The position numbers and the translations under genes were made by a program. The notes below the pieces were generated by a model. The model saw nothing but the letters and a program-made list of their open reading frames with translations, had not been told where the DNA came from and ran no database searches. Below are positions 27,526 to 36,236 of a DNA stretch of 64,000 bases, piece by piece. How positions within the stretch are numbered: the stretch's first letter is position 1; every line of letters starts with the position of its first letter. Origin of the DNA: Colwellia sp. BRX10-3 (GTDB taxonomy: Bacteria > Pseudomonadota > Gammaproteobacteria > Enterobacterales > Alteromonadaceae); NCBI RefSeq assembly GCF_014077505.1, contig NZ_JACGWA010000006.1, forward strand, positions 1-64,000, in the 5' to 3' direction.

Positions 27526-28107
27526 ATGACATCGAGGATAACTATAACAACAGCATTTATAACATCAGTACTTTGGAGCTCGAAATCCCGACGCATTCCA
27601 ATACTGACTCTACTCGTACTGCTAATACAATGTGGGCCACTAGTTAACGCAGGTGAAGGACCCTGGCCGTCGTTTACGGCGACGACCCTTAGCGGAGAAA
27701 AAGTCGACAGCGAAAAACTGATAGGTCAACCGACCCTACTCATACTTACCCCGTCTGGCAATGCCGCAGAATCCACTCGAGAATGGGTTAAGACTTTGCG
27801 CTCAAAGATAGATCAAAGTAAATATCGGGTTCGCGACGTACTGGCCGTCGATTTACCGTTCTTTATGTCGGAAGAAGACGCCATTGAGCGAGCCAAGGAG
27901 AAAGTCCCGAAGCGCTACCACGATCAAACTTGGATCCTCAACTCTCAGATTATGGAAGGCGCGTTGGGTGTGCCGTCTGATAGCGTAGAAGCAGTGATTG
28001 TTGTTCTGGATAAGAACGGTAACTTGATATCACAGGTTCACGGTAGGGTGACGTCGGCGCGGATGAGTGAGATCACCGACGCCTTACAAAGCCTTGCTAC
28101 CGACTAA
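27526..28107 (+). CDS. Secreted thioredoxin-fold protein without CxxC
   Basis: The protein is about 193 residues. The N-terminal hydrophobic segment (ILTLLVLLIQCGPLVNA) looks like a signal peptide, followed by a thioredoxin/YtfJ-like fold: PWPSFTATTLSGEKV, LIGQPTLLILTPSG, and later EAVIVVLDKNGNLISQVHGR. No CxxC pair is present, so it is not a classical redox thioredoxin. The true start is unsure: I use ATG 27526, but the frame extends to 27421 in AT-rich sequence, and base composition becomes G+C-rich from about 27580. The stop overlaps the end of a convergent CFA-synthase remnant. Confidence 0.6.
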   Translation: MTSRITITTAFITSVLWSSKSRRIPILTLLVLLIQCGPLVNAGEGPWPSFTATTLSGEKVDSEKLIGQPTLLILTPSGNAAESTREWVKTLRSKIDQSKYRVRDVLAVDLPFFMSEEDAIERAKEKVPKRYHDQTWILNSQIMEGALGVPSDSVEAVIVVLDKNGNLISQVHGRVTSARMSEITDALQSLATD

Positions 28108-28346
28108 CTGCTTTCGTCGCTGCTGCTTACGCTGTCATTTGGAAACTCCAGAACTACCCGATACGCATCCATTTCGTGACTGAGAAAAGCCTGCGCCGAT
28201 CCCCAGAGATACAGCCGTAACCGTCGATAAAGCATTTCGCCCCAACGGGTGACTATTTCATCGCGAGCGCCCTCCAGTTTCTCAACCCAACTCTTGCACG
28301 TAAGATAGTTCTTGCCGTCTGACTTGATGCACTGGTTCGGGTATTT
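28104..28346 (-). pseudogene. C-terminal remnant of a cyclopropane-fatty-acid synthase family gene
   Basis: An open minus-strand frame without a start codon encodes about 80 residues, including KSWVEKLEGARDEIVTRWGE, RLRLYLWGSAQAF and MDAYRVVLEFP. These match the C-terminal end of CFA-synthase-like methyltransferases. The upstream part of the gene is gone; sequence beyond about 28346 is AT-rich and unrelated. It shares G+C-rich composition with the adjacent thioredoxin-fold gene, so the two probably arrived together. Confidence 0.65.
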
Positions 28347-28404
28347 TATTTCTTATTAATTTATTGAAATTGAGTCAGACGAGAACTTGACGCCTTTTTT
28401 TGTA

Positions 28405-28812
28405 TCAATGCACTATTTTTATATCATGTGTTTTCACACAGGTATTATTGAAGTCGTCAAACTTATCGCATGTGGTTCGCACAAATGTCTTTTGTGCTGG
28501 GGAGAAAAAACACTTTGTCTGATAATGGCAGGTGTTATTGAACTTTTCCCAGTACTGACATTCTTCAACGCATTGGAGATTTTTGTAGATATAAGTCTTT
28601 TTTTCAAACAAGCATTTTTTATTAAAATCGTCCCAATATTGGCAGTCATTGAGAGCCAGAGGTTCATCCTCAGTTAACTGCTGGCCACAGGTGACGGTGA
28701 GGTCTCCCTGGCGGTATGTTTCTCCCGTGTCGAGACTTACCTCTTTTGCTGCGACATTAGCTGCTAAAAACGTCACCCCTCCAATGAAGCCCATCAACAA
28801 ATATTTGTTCAT
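28405..28812 (-). CDS. Secreted cysteine-rich protein with three C-x10-C repeats
   Basis: The 135-residue protein has a signal peptide (MNKYLLMGFIGGVTFLAANVAA). After it come three repeats of the pattern C-x-[YF]-x3-FN-x2-C: CQYWDDFNKKC, CQYWEKFNNTC and CDKFDDFNNTC. Additional cysteines between the repeats (VTCGQQ, LQCVEE, TKCFF, TTCDK) suggest several disulfides. It lies at the end of the copper locus in the same orientation, so metal binding or periplasmic redox is possible. I know of no named family. A ribosome site AAGGAA lies before ATG 28812. Confidence 0.7.
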   Translation of the reverse strand: MNKYLLMGFIGGVTFLAANVAAKEVSLDTGETYRQGDLTVTCGQQLTEDEPLALNDCQYWDDFNKKCLFEKKTYIYKNLQCVEECQYWEKFNNTCHYQTKCFFSPAQKTFVRTTCDKFDDFNNTCVKTHDIKIVH

Positions 28813-28862
28813 GATTTGATTCCTTATTAACTTAATTTTTCGATAATCGAATCTTTTCCTGA

Positions 28863-29104
28863 CTAGATTTTCTGAATAAGATCAATCTGTTTTTCATGGT
28901 TACTATTCAGTTCGATTTTTCCTTTCATCCCTGCCATGTTATGCGCAGGGTTGTGGTAGACAAAGTCATGGTAGCCTGGAAAAAACATTGCATTATGCTT
29001 CTGTGTATTGTCCTGGACATTAATTATTCTCCTACAACAGTCAGTATGGATGGCGAATATTTACCCTTAATAAGAATAGATATATGAATTGCATCAGGCT
29101 GCAT
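28863..29104 (-). pseudogene. Frameshifted cupredoxin-like remnant
   Basis: From ATG 29104 the frame reads MQPDAIHISILIKGKYSP to ILTVVGE and stops. One base over, the sequence goes on sensibly as NVQDNTQKHNAMFFPGYHDF and VYHNPAHNMAGMKGKIEL to the stop at 28863. The second part has the His and Met spacing of a blue-copper site (x4-H-x4-M), but the expected Cys is Tyr (TAC at 28956-28958). So both the frame and the copper ligand are lost. It belongs to the copper locus. Confidence 0.65.
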
Positions 29105-29117
29105 TTTTTAAACCTGT

Positions 29118-29600
29118 TTATTTCAATTCTATTTTTTTAAACATGCCAGCATCAAAATGGCCAGGAATATTGAAGGCAAAAACAACCATTTCATCACCTT
29201 CAAAGCGCCACGTTATGGTTTCAATGGCACCAGGCTGAATGGTTAATGTATTTCCATCCTCATCGTCATGCACCATTTTAGGCATCTTGCGCATCATTTC
29301 GGCATGTTATTCCTGCTCTTCCAGGCTACTGATAGAAAATTCATGAGGGATTCTCCCCTCATTCGAAACTACAAACTGAATAACACTGCCTGACTCAAAC
29401 TCTGAAAGTTCTTCATTGAACAGTATTTTCATCTGGTCATTCAGCGTTACCTGGATAGTATCAGTATCCTGCATAGCCATTACCCTTTCGCCCACTGTTC
29501 CTTGTTCTCCGCCTTCTTCTAAGTGCTCACTTGCAGTAAAGACCAAAGTAGAAAAGAGTAATAACGGTAGTCCTAACAAAAAAATATTAAATGTTTTCAT
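29118..29600 (-). pseudogene. Cupredoxin gene with internal stop and lost copper cysteine
   Basis: A signal peptide (MKTFNIFLLGLPLLLFSTLV) is followed by a plastocyanin/azurin-like domain (IQVTLNDQMKILFNEE, GRIPHEFSISSLEEQE). The frame is cut by TAA at 29307-29309. It continues in the same frame as HAEMMRKMPKMVHDDE, FEGDEMVVFAFNIPGHF and DAGMFKKIELK to a natural stop at 29118. In intact relatives the segment reads FACNIPGH; here Cys is Phe (TTC at 29172-29174). The N-terminal 97 residues could still be made but would not bind copper normally. Confidence 0.75.
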
Positions 29601-29652
29601 AATTCACTCCGTATTAATAAAATGAGTACAGGGTATAGGTTACATATACTAG

Positions 29653-30390
29653 TTACATCTGTTTCCATAACATCCAAACACCGGCCCCGACCATAAACAG
29701 ATTCTCCGTTAAAGATACGAACCCGAGGGGAACATTACTGTCTCCTCCGACGCAAGCACATTTGAGTTCTCGCTTATCTAAATACACTGCTTTGTATACC
29801 GAAATGGCGCCTACCGTGCCGATAAATAGTGATACCGGGCCCACGACATAACCTGATAAACCCGCAATCATACCGATACCCGCGAACGCTTCGGCAAAGG
29901 GATAAATATAGGCATAACGCAGGTGTTTCATGGCTAATAAATCGTAGGTAATAAACGAGTTAGAAAAGCCATATAGGTCACGTAATTTTTGAATTGCCAA
30001 AATAGTCATACTGAAAGCGACAAACAGCTCAATCACTTTGAGTGACATAATAGTACCTGATGAGGCATACACCGCGGCCAATGCCATCGCAAAAGCGGTG
30101 GCAAAAATAGCCAAGACAGGGGTATAAGTGGTACCAGTTTTCACTGCTGGCGGCAGGTCAAAATACGCCCTTAGTTCATCGTAACCACCCACACGCTTGC
30201 CATCGATGAAAGTCTGAGGCGTAGTTTCAACATTATGTTCTTGCTTAAACGTTTCGGTTTCTTCACGTGAACTTAGCCTGTGATCTTCAATATCAAAGCC
30301 TTTTCTCTCAAGTAAGTCTTTCGAGCGCAATCCATAAGGACAGATGTGCTGGTCAGTGAACATGCGATACAGTTTTGCTGTGTTTTTCAT
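29653..30390 (-). CDS. Glutaredoxin-MauE/DoxX fusion membrane protein
   Basis: The 245-residue protein has an N-terminal glutaredoxin domain (residues 1-78) with a monothiol-type CPYG site, TTPQTFIDGKRVGGYDEL, and then four or five membrane helices of the MauE type (about 90-240). The C-terminal loop holds CACVGG. The fusion is common in copper and mercury resistance regions, where it may pass electrons or deliver reduced thiols. Its start overlaps the DUF305 gene stop by four bases (ATGA), so translation is coupled. Confidence 0.8.
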   Translation of the reverse strand: MKNTAKLYRMFTDQHICPYGLRSKDLLERKGFDIEDHRLSSREETETFKQEHNVETTPQTFIDGKRVGGYDELRAYFDLPPAVKTGTTYTPVLAIFATAFAMALAAVYASSGTIMSLKVIELFVAFSMTILAIQKLRDLYGFSNSFITYDLLAMKHLRYAYIYPFAEAFAGIGMIAGLSGYVVGPVSLFIGTVGAISVYKAVYLDKRELKCACVGGDSNVPLGFVSLTENLFMVGAGVWMLWKQM

Positions 30391-30620
30391 ATTTTTGCTC
30401 CTAAATGTAAATCAGGCATTGGACGCTTCTTCGCTTTTTGCTCTGTATCTGCAAAACCATTTGCTTCGATGTCTTCTAGTAGCCATTTCATTTCCATAAC
30501 CTCTCTTTCTTGTGCTTTTATGATGGCGTTAGCAAGATCTTTTACCCGCTTGTCTTCGATATTCGCTCTACCACTGGTTAAAATAGCAATAGAATGGTGC
30601 GGGATCATATTAACTAACAC
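30387..30620 (-). pseudogene. Truncated DUF305 protein
   Basis: The frame encodes 77 residues with the DUF305 core MIPHHSIAILTSGRA and the helix VKDLANAIIKAQEREVMEMKWLL. It lacks the usual N-terminal membrane helices. Just upstream, in another frame, ATG 30689 or so opens a short hydrophobic peptide (MELISQLLVGFVTIGVATTS), which looks like the lost N-terminus joined by a deletion. It may still be made from GTG 30620. DUF305 proteins are frequent partners of copA/copB loci. Confidence 0.6.
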
Positions 30621-30710
30621 AAGATAAGGCTGGTAGTCGCAACACCTATTGTTACAAAGCCGACTAATAATTGGCTTATCAATTCCATTTTTTAGTTCTT
30701 CATCATCAAC

Positions 30711-31457
30711 CTAAAACCAAAATCGAGCGCCTATTACAAGTCCGGTTTCACTGACTGATTCATCTTCGAGCCGAGCTTTATCCGCACTATTACCTAATTC
30801 ACGGCTCCAGTAGACGCCAATGTATGGCGCAAACTCTCTAGCAAATTCATATCTGTATCTCAGTCCAAGTCGCAATGAATTAAAGCCAGAAGGTCGTTCA
30901 AAACGTTCAGACTCTGTAATTGAACCCGCTAACGAGACTCGAGGTTGCAGAAATGAAGTCTGGGTGACGTTGATTTCGTATTCGGCTTCCACTGCAAAGC
31001 GCACATCGCCGTCTTCATTGAGTATTAAGGAGCTATCTATCTCAAATTGATAAGGGGCCATACCGTACAAACTGATAACAGCATAGTTTTCCATATTTGA
31101 GTTACTCGACAATGTTCCCGACGTGCCTAGGCCTCCTTGTATCTCCCAATAAGGGGCTATTAGCTTACTAACTAACACTTCTGCTCGTTCAATGTCGGTG
31201 GTTTCGCCATCATCTTGTTTGTTCTCCCCCTCACTTTTGACATATATGCGGTAAGTATCCCCGCCATACCAACCCATCATGTCCCACACCCCGATGTTTT
31301 CTTCGGAATTAGTTCGGGCGACTTCAAAACGATCAAAGACCACAATGTAGTTAGAGATTTCCTTTACAGGCTCAGGCCAATCTTCAGGAGTTGCTTGTGC
31401 ATATGCATTTCCGCTCATGACTGTACTTACCAATATTGATAACATTAATTTTTTCAT
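30711..31457 (-). CDS. copB: Copper resistance outer-membrane protein B
   Basis: The 248-residue protein has a signal peptide (ending AYAQA) and an outer-membrane beta-barrel. Family blocks are WDMMGWYGGDTYRIYVKSEG, RAEVLVSKLIAPYWEIQGG, SLYGMAPYQFEIDSSL, GLRYRYEFAREFAPYIGVYW and the closing VIGARFWF. The usual Met-rich N-terminal region of CopB is missing, so this is a short form. It follows copA by 10 bp in the same operon. Confidence 0.9.
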   Translation of the reverse strand: MKKLMLSILVSTVMSGNAYAQATPEDWPEPVKEISNYIVVFDRFEVARTNSEENIGVWDMMGWYGGDTYRIYVKSEGENKQDDGETTDIERAEVLVSKLIAPYWEIQGGLGTSGTLSSNSNMENYAVISLYGMAPYQFEIDSSLILNEDGDVRFAVEAEYEINVTQTSFLQPRVSLAGSITESERFERPSGFNSLRLGLRYRYEFAREFAPYIGVYWSRELGNSADKARLEDESVSETGLVIGARFWF

Positions 31458-31466
31458 AACATACTC

Positions 31467-33299
31467 CTAAGCAACCGAAACGACTCTGAACATCCCTGCA
31501 TCCATGTGATACAAAAGATGGCAGTGGAACGCCCAGTTTCCTGGTGCATCAGCGGTGATCAACATTGAAACCTTTTCACTTGGCTTGAGGCTGACAGTGT
31601 GTTTTCGAGGGCGAGGATGATTGCCATTTTCAAGCTCCATCCACATGCCGTGGAGGTGAATGGGATGGTCCATCATCGAATCATTCACTAAAATAAGACG
31701 AATTCTTTCGCCATACCTAAAGTTGACAGGGCCGTTAACCTCACTAAATTTTTTGCCATCAAAGGACCACATATAACGCTCCATGTTGCCCGTTAAATGC
31801 AGTTCAATAGTTTGCGTGGGTTCGCGATCATCTGGCCATTCTTTGGCGCCGACTAAATCAGCGTAAACAAGTACCTTATGCTCCACATTTTCTAAACCGA
31901 TCCCTGGTTCATCAAATCGACTTGACGGATTTTTTGCAATCATAGATGCGCCGACACCATGACCATCTGCGCTATGTTTAATCGGTATGTTATCCACTGG
32001 CACCACTTTTTTATGCATCGTAGTGTGGTCCTGAGATTGACTGCTCATACCAGGCATCTGGCCGTCCATCGCCATCTTGGATCCCTGTTTCATTCCTTGC
32101 ATCGGCTTCTCATTTTCCATATCCATCCCTTGCATCGAGGACATGTCACCCATGCCCATCGCAGCCATTCCCCTTTCAGGCATTGACCGCAGCTCAGGTA
32201 TATTGGCTTGTTTGCCAAGTTCAGTCGCAAGTGTCGCTCTCACGTACCCGCTTCTATCCATACTCTCGGCATACATGGTGTAAGTGTTGGTTGATTTTGG
32301 TCTAACGATGACATCGTAGGTTTCAGCCACTGCAATGCGGATTTCTTCAACCGTAACGGGTTTGACAGGTTGACCATCAGCGGCGACCACCGTCATTTCC
32401 AATCCAGGTATACGAAAGTCGAAATAAGTCATGGCGGACCCATTGATAAGGCGCAGCCGCACACTTTCATTTGGCTTGTACAATGCAGTCCAATTGTCAG
32501 ACGCATCTCTTCCGTTGATTAAATAGGTGTAAGTAGAAGCGGTTACATCCAAAATATCTCTTGGATTCATGCGCATTTTTGCCCAAACAGCACGCTCCTT
32601 AAACGCATTAATGAAGCCCTGTTTCTTAACGTCAGCAACAGTGTCCTCAATAGTTCTCTGCTGATAGTTGTAATAACCCTCGGCAACCTTTAGGTTTCTG
32701 AAAACAGCATGGGGATCCTCAAATGTCCAGTCACTCAATAAGATAACGTGCTCGCGGTCAGCTCCAATATCACCATCGGCAGGATCTATTATCATTGGAC
32801 CAAGGTGTCCAGATTGCTCTTGCAAGCCTGAATGACTGTGGTACCAGTAAGTACCATTTTGCTCTACTTCAAATTCATATTTGAACGTTGAGTTTGGCGC
32901 GATACCAGGAAAAGCAACGCCAGGCACACCATCCATAGTGTATGGCAGAATAATGCCATGCCAGTGAATAGATGTACTAGTTGGCAAGTTATTAGTTACA
33001 TTAATTCTTGCTTGCTGGCCTTCTTTAAGTCGCACTAAAGGACCAGGTGAGGTCCCATTTAGTGTAATCGGGCGGCCTGTACCACCAGCAATTTGCATGG
33101 TTTGTTGATCGATTGATAAATTAATTTCATTACCACTAACCACACCATCCCCGAAGCTCTGCCTCAGTTGATTACCTTTGGTGAGACCTTCCGGTCTCGC
33201 CCAAAGCGCAGGAACTTGACCAAGAAGTGCAAGCCCTCCTGTAGTGCTAGCCACTTTTTTAATAAAACGACGTCTATCAATTTGGTTGCTGTTTCGCAT
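31467..33299 (-). CDS. copA: Multicopper oxidase, copper resistance protein A
   Basis: The 610-residue protein has a twin-arginine signal (RRRFIKKVASTTGGLALLG) for folded export. Copper ligands are visible in HWHG, WYHSHSG, HPIHLHG and HCHLLYHMDAGMF (the type-1 Cys lies in HCH). A Met-rich insert (GMAAMGMGDMSSMQGMDM) at about residues 375-425 probably binds Cu(I). CopA oxidises or sequesters copper in the periplasm. The set copA-copB with DUF305 and MauE-type genes is a typical resistance locus. AGGAGG is present before the ATG. Confidence 0.93.
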   Translation of the reverse strand: MRNSNQIDRRRFIKKVASTTGGLALLGQVPALWARPEGLTKGNQLRQSFGDGVVSGNEINLSIDQQTMQIAGGTGRPITLNGTSPGPLVRLKEGQQARINVTNNLPTSTSIHWHGIILPYTMDGVPGVAFPGIAPNSTFKYEFEVEQNGTYWYHSHSGLQEQSGHLGPMIIDPADGDIGADREHVILLSDWTFEDPHAVFRNLKVAEGYYNYQQRTIEDTVADVKKQGFINAFKERAVWAKMRMNPRDILDVTASTYTYLINGRDASDNWTALYKPNESVRLRLINGSAMTYFDFRIPGLEMTVVAADGQPVKPVTVEEIRIAVAETYDVIVRPKSTNTYTMYAESMDRSGYVRATLATELGKQANIPELRSMPERGMAAMGMGDMSSMQGMDMENEKPMQGMKQGSKMAMDGQMPGMSSQSQDHTTMHKKVVPVDNIPIKHSADGHGVGASMIAKNPSSRFDEPGIGLENVEHKVLVYADLVGAKEWPDDREPTQTIELHLTGNMERYMWSFDGKKFSEVNGPVNFRYGERIRLILVNDSMMDHPIHLHGMWMELENGNHPRPRKHTVSLKPSEKVSMLITADAPGNWAFHCHLLYHMDAGMFRVVSVA

Positions 33300-33411
33300 A
33301 GCAAGCCTCCTTTAAGTTAACATTTAACTTGGCACTGCCGATCGACTTGTAGCCAACAATTTGTGTCAGTTACGTGATCTTAAGTGTGATATTGGGTTGT
33401 GATAACAGTAT

Positions 33412-33618
33412 TTACATTTTTTTTATGGGAATATCTTCAAGTAACTTTAAGATGGTGCGGTTGTTGTTAAGTTTCGCTAAGTCAATGAGATAGCTTTTTT
33501 CGAGCTCTTGCATTGGTCGGTTTGCCAATAATTCTTTTACCGACTGTTCTTCACCATTTACTATAGAGGTTTTTAAGGCCGCAAAATTCGCGATACTCTG
33601 TTCTTTTTGATCTGTCAT
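33412..33618 (-). CDS. Small hypothetical protein
   Basis: This 68-residue helical protein (from MTDQKEQSIANFAALKTS) is probably cytoplasmic. I choose ATG 33618 over 33666 because it gives a compact soluble domain, but the ribosome site is weak either way. It contains NGEEQSVKELLANRP and LIDLAKLNNNRTILKLLEDI, a pair of helices reminiscent of a single ankyrin-like repeat. It lies downstream of prpD in the same direction, ahead of the copper locus. Confidence 0.5.
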   Translation of the reverse strand: MTDQKEQSIANFAALKTSIVNGEEQSVKELLANRPMQELEKSYLIDLAKLNNNRTILKLLEDIPIKKM

Positions 33619-33743
33619 GTTAGTTCTCATTCGTTGTGTTTCGTTAATCGTTTGTCTTGAAGTCATCGGCCGATGCTAAACTAGCAATATGACCGCAAAT
33701 GTCGCAATGCAAATGTCTGGGTAAACTAACCACCTGCTCTAAT

Positions 33744-35231
33744 CTAAGCGATCACAAATAAATCCATAAAGCGGTTTACTGGCGTCCTCTCAAGGGCAGC
33801 TTGATCTTTACAAAGCGTGGATATCTTTTTGCATTGTTGGTGTGGAAAACGTGATGCTAAATTAGCTTTGAATTTTTGTTGTAACAACGGTATGCCTTCT
33901 TCACGGCGGCGGCGATGACCTAGCGGGTATTCCACAAGCACTTCTTCAGTGCTACTGCCATCTTTAAAGAATACCTGAATGGCATTAGCGATAGAGCGTT
34001 TATCTGCTTCTAAATATTCTGCCGAGAAACGCTTATCTTCGACAATTTCCATTTTGTCGCGCAGTTCATCAATGATGGGATGAGCAGCGTGAAATTCGTC
34101 TTCATAATGTTCGGCCCTCAACCCTCCAAACGCTAATGGAACGGCAACCATGTATTGCAAGCAATGGTCACGGTCTGCAGAGTTGGCAAGCGAACCTGAT
34201 TTTGAAATTATGCGAATAGCCGATTCATGTGTGCGAACCACAATATGCTGAATATCCGCTAAGCGAGTTTTTACCAGAGGATGTAAAATAACTGCCGCTT
34301 CTGCAGCGGTTTGTGCATGGAACTCCGATGGAAAGGAAATCTTAAACAAAATGTTTTCCATCACATACGTTCCATATTTTTGGGAAAACGAAAACTGACG
34401 TTCAGCCTCAGGCTTAAGTGCTTGGTTTTGGTTTGTTTTCGAGAAAGAGACATCATAAAATCCCCATTGCACAGCTGTTAATACGCTTGGTATGCCCATT
34501 TCACCACGCATTGACATATCAGCCAAACGAACCGCTCTTGAGGTAGCGTCGCCAGCCGCCCAAGATTTACGAGAACCGGTGTTTGGTGCGTGTCGATACG
34601 TTCGCAGTGCAGAACCGTCTACCCACGCGTGAGAAATAGCCGCCATAATTTGCTCTCGATTGCCGCCCATCATTTTAGTGACAACCGCAGTTGAGGCAAC
34701 TCGCACTAATAATACGTGGCATAAGCCAACACGATTAAAAGAGTTTTCTAGCGCAATAACACCTTGAATTTCATGCGCCATGATCATGGCTTCAAGTACT
34801 TCTCGCATCATAAGAGGCCGATCACCTTTAGATAACCTAACTTGAGACAAATGATCCGCCACCGCCAATATGCCACCTAAATTATCCGAAGGATGTCCCC
34901 ATTCAGCGGCTAACCAAGTGTCGTTATAATCAAGCCAGCGAATGATGCAACCAATGTCCCACGCGGCCTTTATCGGATCGAGCTTCAACGATGTTCCAGG
35001 CACTCTGGCACCATTTGGCACAAACGTTCCTTGTACCATAGGTCCAAGATGTTTTGTGCATTCAGGGAAGCGCAGAGCTAGCAGTCCACAGCCTAGTGTG
35101 TCTAGTAAACAGTTACGCGCGGTGTCGAGTGCCTCCTCGCTAGAGACTTCAAAGTTTAATACATAATCAGCGATATCTTGGATGACATGATCATAGTCGG
35201 GCCGATTGTTAATATCTGCATTACTACTCAT
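33744..35231 (-). CDS. prpD: 2-methylcitrate dehydratase (MmgE/PrpD family)
   Basis: The 495-residue protein closely follows the PrpD pattern: [73 protein letters not shown] and [12 protein letters not shown]. PrpD dehydrates 2-methylcitrate in propionate breakdown. The partners prpB and prpC are not here; instead it lies 33 bp downstream of hflC. That suggests either a borrowed role or dependence on a chromosomal prp operon. A ribosome site AAGGA lies before ATG 35231. Confidence 0.88.
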   Translation of the reverse strand: MSSNADINNRPDYDHVIQDIADYVLNFEVSSEEALDTARNCLLDTLGCGLLALRFPECTKHLGPMVQGTFVPNGARVPGTSLKLDPIKAAWDIGCIIRWLDYNDTWLAAEWGHPSDNLGGILAVADHLSQVRLSKGDRPLMMREVLEAMIMAHEIQGVIALENSFNRVGLCHVLLVRVASTAVVTKMMGGNREQIMAAISHAWVDGSALRTYRHAPNTGSRKSWAAGDATSRAVRLADMSMRGEMGIPSVLTAVQWGFYDVSFSKTNQNQALKPEAERQFSFSQKYGTYVMENILFKISFPSEFHAQTAAEAAVILHPLVKTRLADIQHIVVRTHESAIRIISKSGSLANSADRDHCLQYMVAVPLAFGGLRAEHYEDEFHAAHPIIDELRDKMEIVEDKRFSAEYLEADKRSIANAIQVFFKDGSSTEEVLVEYPLGHRRRREEGIPLLQQKFKANLASRFPHQQCKKISTLCKDQAALERTPVNRFMDLFVIA

Positions 35232-35264
35232 TTTGTATCCTTCTTCGTTTAATTTATCTTGTGT

Positions 35265-36236
35265 TTACTTCTTTTCAACTTGCGTTTGCTGCAAGTATTG
35301 AAACAATTCACTATCGGTCGATAGCAGCAAAGTAGTATTTTGACTAATGGCTATCTCATAGGTTTGCAATGAGCGTGTAAACGCATAAAACGCTACTGCC
35401 TCCTCATTTTGATTATAAGCTGCAGCATAAATGTCTGCTGCTTTGGCATCGGCTAGCCCACGAATTTCTTCTACTTGACGATAAGCTTCCGATTGTATTT
35501 TGTTTAAGTCTCGTTCACGGTTACCATGAATTCGAGCAGCTTCACCTTTGCCTTCTGATAAAAAGCGTTCAGCTATTTGTAGGCGTTCGCTGATCATGCG
35601 TTCATAAATTTTGGGCCGCACACTTTCATTATAATTAATGCGTTTAAAACGAATATCGAGCAGTTCAATACCAAACACTTTGACCTTTTCTGCCGCCGCA
35701 TTATAGATATCTTGCTCAACCAACAATCGACCTTTATGTATAGGCACTAAACTGCCAATATCTTGTGCTTTTTCAGCATCGGTCAGTAATGAATCTCTGA
35801 GTGGCTGACGGTCTTTAGATGTGCGAATAATCTCAATTAATTCGTGTTTGGCGACGGCATTTCGTGTTTCACTACCAAAAATATCATCTAGCCTTGATTG
35901 CGCACTGCGTTCATCGCCCAAACGCAAAAAGTATTGTAAAGGGTCAGTAACCTGCCAACGGGCAAACAAACTTACAGAAATATACAGTTTATCTTTAGTG
36001 GGCATATCTGATGGTGTGCCTTCCCATTCCAATACGCGCTTTTCGATAGAGTTGACTTGCTGAATAAAAGGAATTTTTAGTTTAATACCCGCATTAATAA
36101 CAGGCTCTCCAACGGGTTTACCGAACTGTGTAATGATCACTTGCTCTACTTCATTCACCGTATACAGTGCACTATTTATCGATACAACAATAAACACCAA
36201 TGCTACGGCACTTACTAACCATAGAAACTGTTTCAT
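35265..36236 (-). CDS. hflC: HflC-like band-7 protein
   Basis: The 323-residue protein has one N-terminal membrane helix (LWLVSAVALVFIVVSINSALYTV) and an SPFH/band-7 domain (VIITQFGKPVGEPVINAGI). It ends in a long coiled coil (LQIAERFLSEGKGEAARIHG, EAYRQVEEIRGLADAKAADI). HflC and HflK form a large inner-membrane cage around the protease FtsH and modulate it. The start overlaps the hflK stop by four bases. It is an accessory copy inside the island; the chromosome probably has another pair beside hflX. Confidence 0.88.
   Translation of the reverse strand: MKQFLWLVSAVALVFIVVSINSALYTVNEVEQVIITQFGKPVGEPVINAGIKLKIPFIQQVNSIEKRVLEWEGTPSDMPTKDKLYISVSLFARWQVTDPLQYFLRLGDERSAQSRLDDIFGSETRNAVAKHELIEIIRTSKDRQPLRDSLLTDAEKAQDIGSLVPIHKGRLLVEQDIYNAAAEKVKVFGIELLDIRFKRINYNESVRPKIYERMISERLQIAERFLSEGKGEAARIHGNRERDLNKIQSEAYRQVEEIRGLADAKAADIYAAAYNQNEEAVAFYAFTRSLQTYEIAISQNTTLLLSTDSELFQYLQQTQVEKK

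Noticed and set aside
31959-32186. His-rich plus-strand frame opposite copA
   Set aside because: The His-rich composition results from the antisense of Met codons (CAT) in the Met-rich insert of CopA.
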